From NCBI RefSeq assembly GCF_013031355.1, contig NZ_WPZO01000004.1, forward strand, positions 62,001 to 126,000: DNA of 64,000 nt, in the 5' to 3' direction. The position numbers and the translations under genes are program-made. The notes beneath the pieces are model-generated. The model did not search any database and was not told the origin of the DNA. It worked only from the letters and a program-made list of their open reading frames with translations. This stretch comes from Ruegeria arenilitoris (lineage in GTDB: Bacteria; Pseudomonadota; Alphaproteobacteria; Rhodobacterales; Rhodobacteraceae). Below, piece by piece: positions 62,985-64,000 of the stretch (positions are counted from its first letter, which is position 1; every line of letters begins with the position of its first letter).

Positions 62985-64000
62985 CGCAAATTTCCGAAGG
63001 CTGGGTTTCTGATCCGGCTACACAAAAGGTTTGCGCGGCCCTGACCGGCGGCGGAGCGCAGGCGCTGTTTGTCGGTGGTTGCGTTCGAAACGCGCTGCTG
63101 GGCGCGCCGGTTTCGGATATCGACATTGCCACCGATGCCCATCCCGAGCGGGTGATGGAGCTGGCGCAGACGGCGGGCCTCAAAGCCATTCCCACCGGGA
63201 TCGAGCACGGCACCATAACCGTGGTCAGCGGCGGCGCCCCGCATGAGATCACTACCTTTCGCCGTGACGTGAAAACCGATGGTCGCCGCGCTGTGGTGGC
63301 CTTTTCCGACAAGGTGGAAGAAGACGCCGCGCGCCGCGATTTCACCATGAACGCAATCTATGCCCGGCCCGACGGCACCGTGCTGGACCCGCTGAACGGT
63401 CTGCCCGACCTGCAGGCACGGCGGGTGCGGTTTATCGGCACCGCCGAAAACCGCATTCGAGAGGATTACCTGCGCTCGCTGCGCTATTTCCGCTTTCACG
63501 CGTGGTATGGCGATGCGGAAGCCGGGTTCGATCCGGATGCGTTGGCGGCGATTGCCGCCAATCTGGACGGGCTGGCCGGTCTGTCCCGCGAACGGGTCGG
63601 GGCCGAGTTGCTGAAACTGCTGGGCGCACCCGATCCCGCGCCCTCGGTCGCAGCCATGCGTCAGGCAGGTGTTTTGGCGCAGTTGATTCCAGGGGCCGAA
63701 GACCGGTCACTGGCGCCTCTGGTCGCGTTGGAGCATCAGGCCGGGGCCACGCCCGAGCCGATCCGCCGTCTGTCTGCCATTGTCACGCCCGAGATCGCCA
63801 AAACCTTGCGCCTGAGTAAAGCGCAGCTGCAACGGCTGACCCGGATGCGTGATGAAGCATCGAGCACCGCCAGTATTGCGGAACTGGGTTTCCGCTATGG
63901 GGAAGAGGGTGGAATGCACGAAACCCTCCTACGCTGCGCTTTTCTGGAACAGCCCTGGTCCGAGGACATGCGGCAGGACTTGCGCAAAGGGGCGGCAGCG
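62981..64000 (+). CDS. cca: CCA-adding tRNA nucleotidyltransferase, 3' truncated by window edge
   Basis: The frame is open from ATG 62981 to the window end (340 codons), so the stop is outside. It has the class II nucleotidyltransferase motifs FVGGCVRNALLG, SDIDIATDAHPERV, RRDFTMNAIYARPDG and RIREDYLRSLRYFRF, typical of CCA-adding or poly(A) polymerase enzymes. CCA addition is the likely role in an alphaproteobacterium. ATGA overlap with the preceding NUDIX gene. Confidence 0.88.
   Translation, partial: MTQISEGWVSDPATQKVCAALTGGGAQALFVGGCVRNALLGAPVSDIDIATDAHPERVMELAQTAGLKAIPTGIEHGTITVVSGGAPHEITTFRRDVKTDGRRAVVAFSDKVEEDAARRDFTMNAIYARPDGTVLDPLNGLPDLQARRVRFIGTAENRIREDYLRSLRYFRFHAWYGDAEAGFDPDALAAIAANLDGLAGLSRERVGAELLKLLGAPDPAPSVAAMRQAGVLAQLIPGAEDRSLAPLVALEHQAGATPEPIRRLSAIVTPEIAKTLRLSKAQLQRLTRMRDEASSTASIAELGFRYGEEGGMHETLLRCAFLEQPWSEDMRQDLRKGAAA

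Noticed and set aside
1..64000. tRNA, rRNA, CRISPR, insertion sequences or prophage
   Set aside because: Intergenic gaps are almost all under 300 bases and show no tRNA-like folds, spaced direct repeats, transposase or phage genes.

Overview
The window is a gene-dense stretch (about 66 genes, almost no free space) of the chromosome of an alphaproteobacterium, most likely a Rhodobacteraceae of the Roseobacter group. The evidence is the divergent regB / senC-regA redox locus, DUF1127 and DUF2853 small proteins, the tsaE-amgK-murU-addB-addA-trxA series, the NADP malic enzyme with a phosphotransacetylase-like tail, and the maf-aroE-coaE-dnaQ / hemJ-rho-mnmE-mnmG-rsmG-parA-parB arrangement that flanks the replication origin in alphaproteobacteria. 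Coding DNA is mostly about 60-65% G+C. I see no rRNA, tRNA, CRISPR array, insertion sequence or prophage.

Layout. 1-5900: 3' end of an EVE protein, an esterase-like hydrolase with an attenuator-like leader, DUF2853, DUF899, ahcY, a small secreted protein, an HD hydrolase and a small AT-rich orphan. 5932-10237: redox two-component system RegB/RegA with SenC, then a PAS-only sensor-like protein. 10279-19093: tightly overlapping tsaE-amgK-murU-addB-addA, then trxA (N6-threonylcarbamoyl-A tRNA modification, peptidoglycan sugar recycling, double-strand-break repair, thiol redox). 19148-25478: FkbM methyltransferase, tandem Lin0512 paralogues, DUF1127, hslV and hslU separated by three unrelated genes. 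25575-31330: lipoprotein hydrolase, MFS, Smr, mltA, Tim44-like, fxsA, secB. 31357-34091 runs leftward (maf-aroE-coaE-dnaQ) and 34496-41858 runs rightward (hemJ, rho, mnmE, mnmG, rsmG, parA, parB). Between them lies a 404-bp AT-rich gap with DnaA-box-like motifs that I call oriC. Two perfect 16-bp parS palindromes sit in mnmG and rsmG, a few kb from it.

41848-46424: ybaN-hemW-rdgB-rph (leftward) facing hrcA-grpE. 46456-56952: mutS, maeB, a ribokinase-like kinase, msrA, SCP2, M48 protease with DUF898 membrane protein, argG. 57095-64000: an AT-rich membrane protein, ilvA, an Hpt protein divergent from a receiver/PP2C phosphatase, two NUDIX hydrolases, hslO, and a CCA-adding-type nucleotidyltransferase cut by the window end.

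Most of the window is conserved core genome around the origin of replication, and I do not see a clear multi-gene novel system. The observations most worth following are the leader RNA element at 1409-1547, with two competing inverted repeats and an intrinsic terminator upstream of the hydrolase; the oriC/parS layout; the uncharacterised, translationally coupled Lin0512 pair; the Hpt versus receiver-phosphatase divergent pair; and four convergent gene pairs whose stop codons interlock in a 4-bp palindrome.
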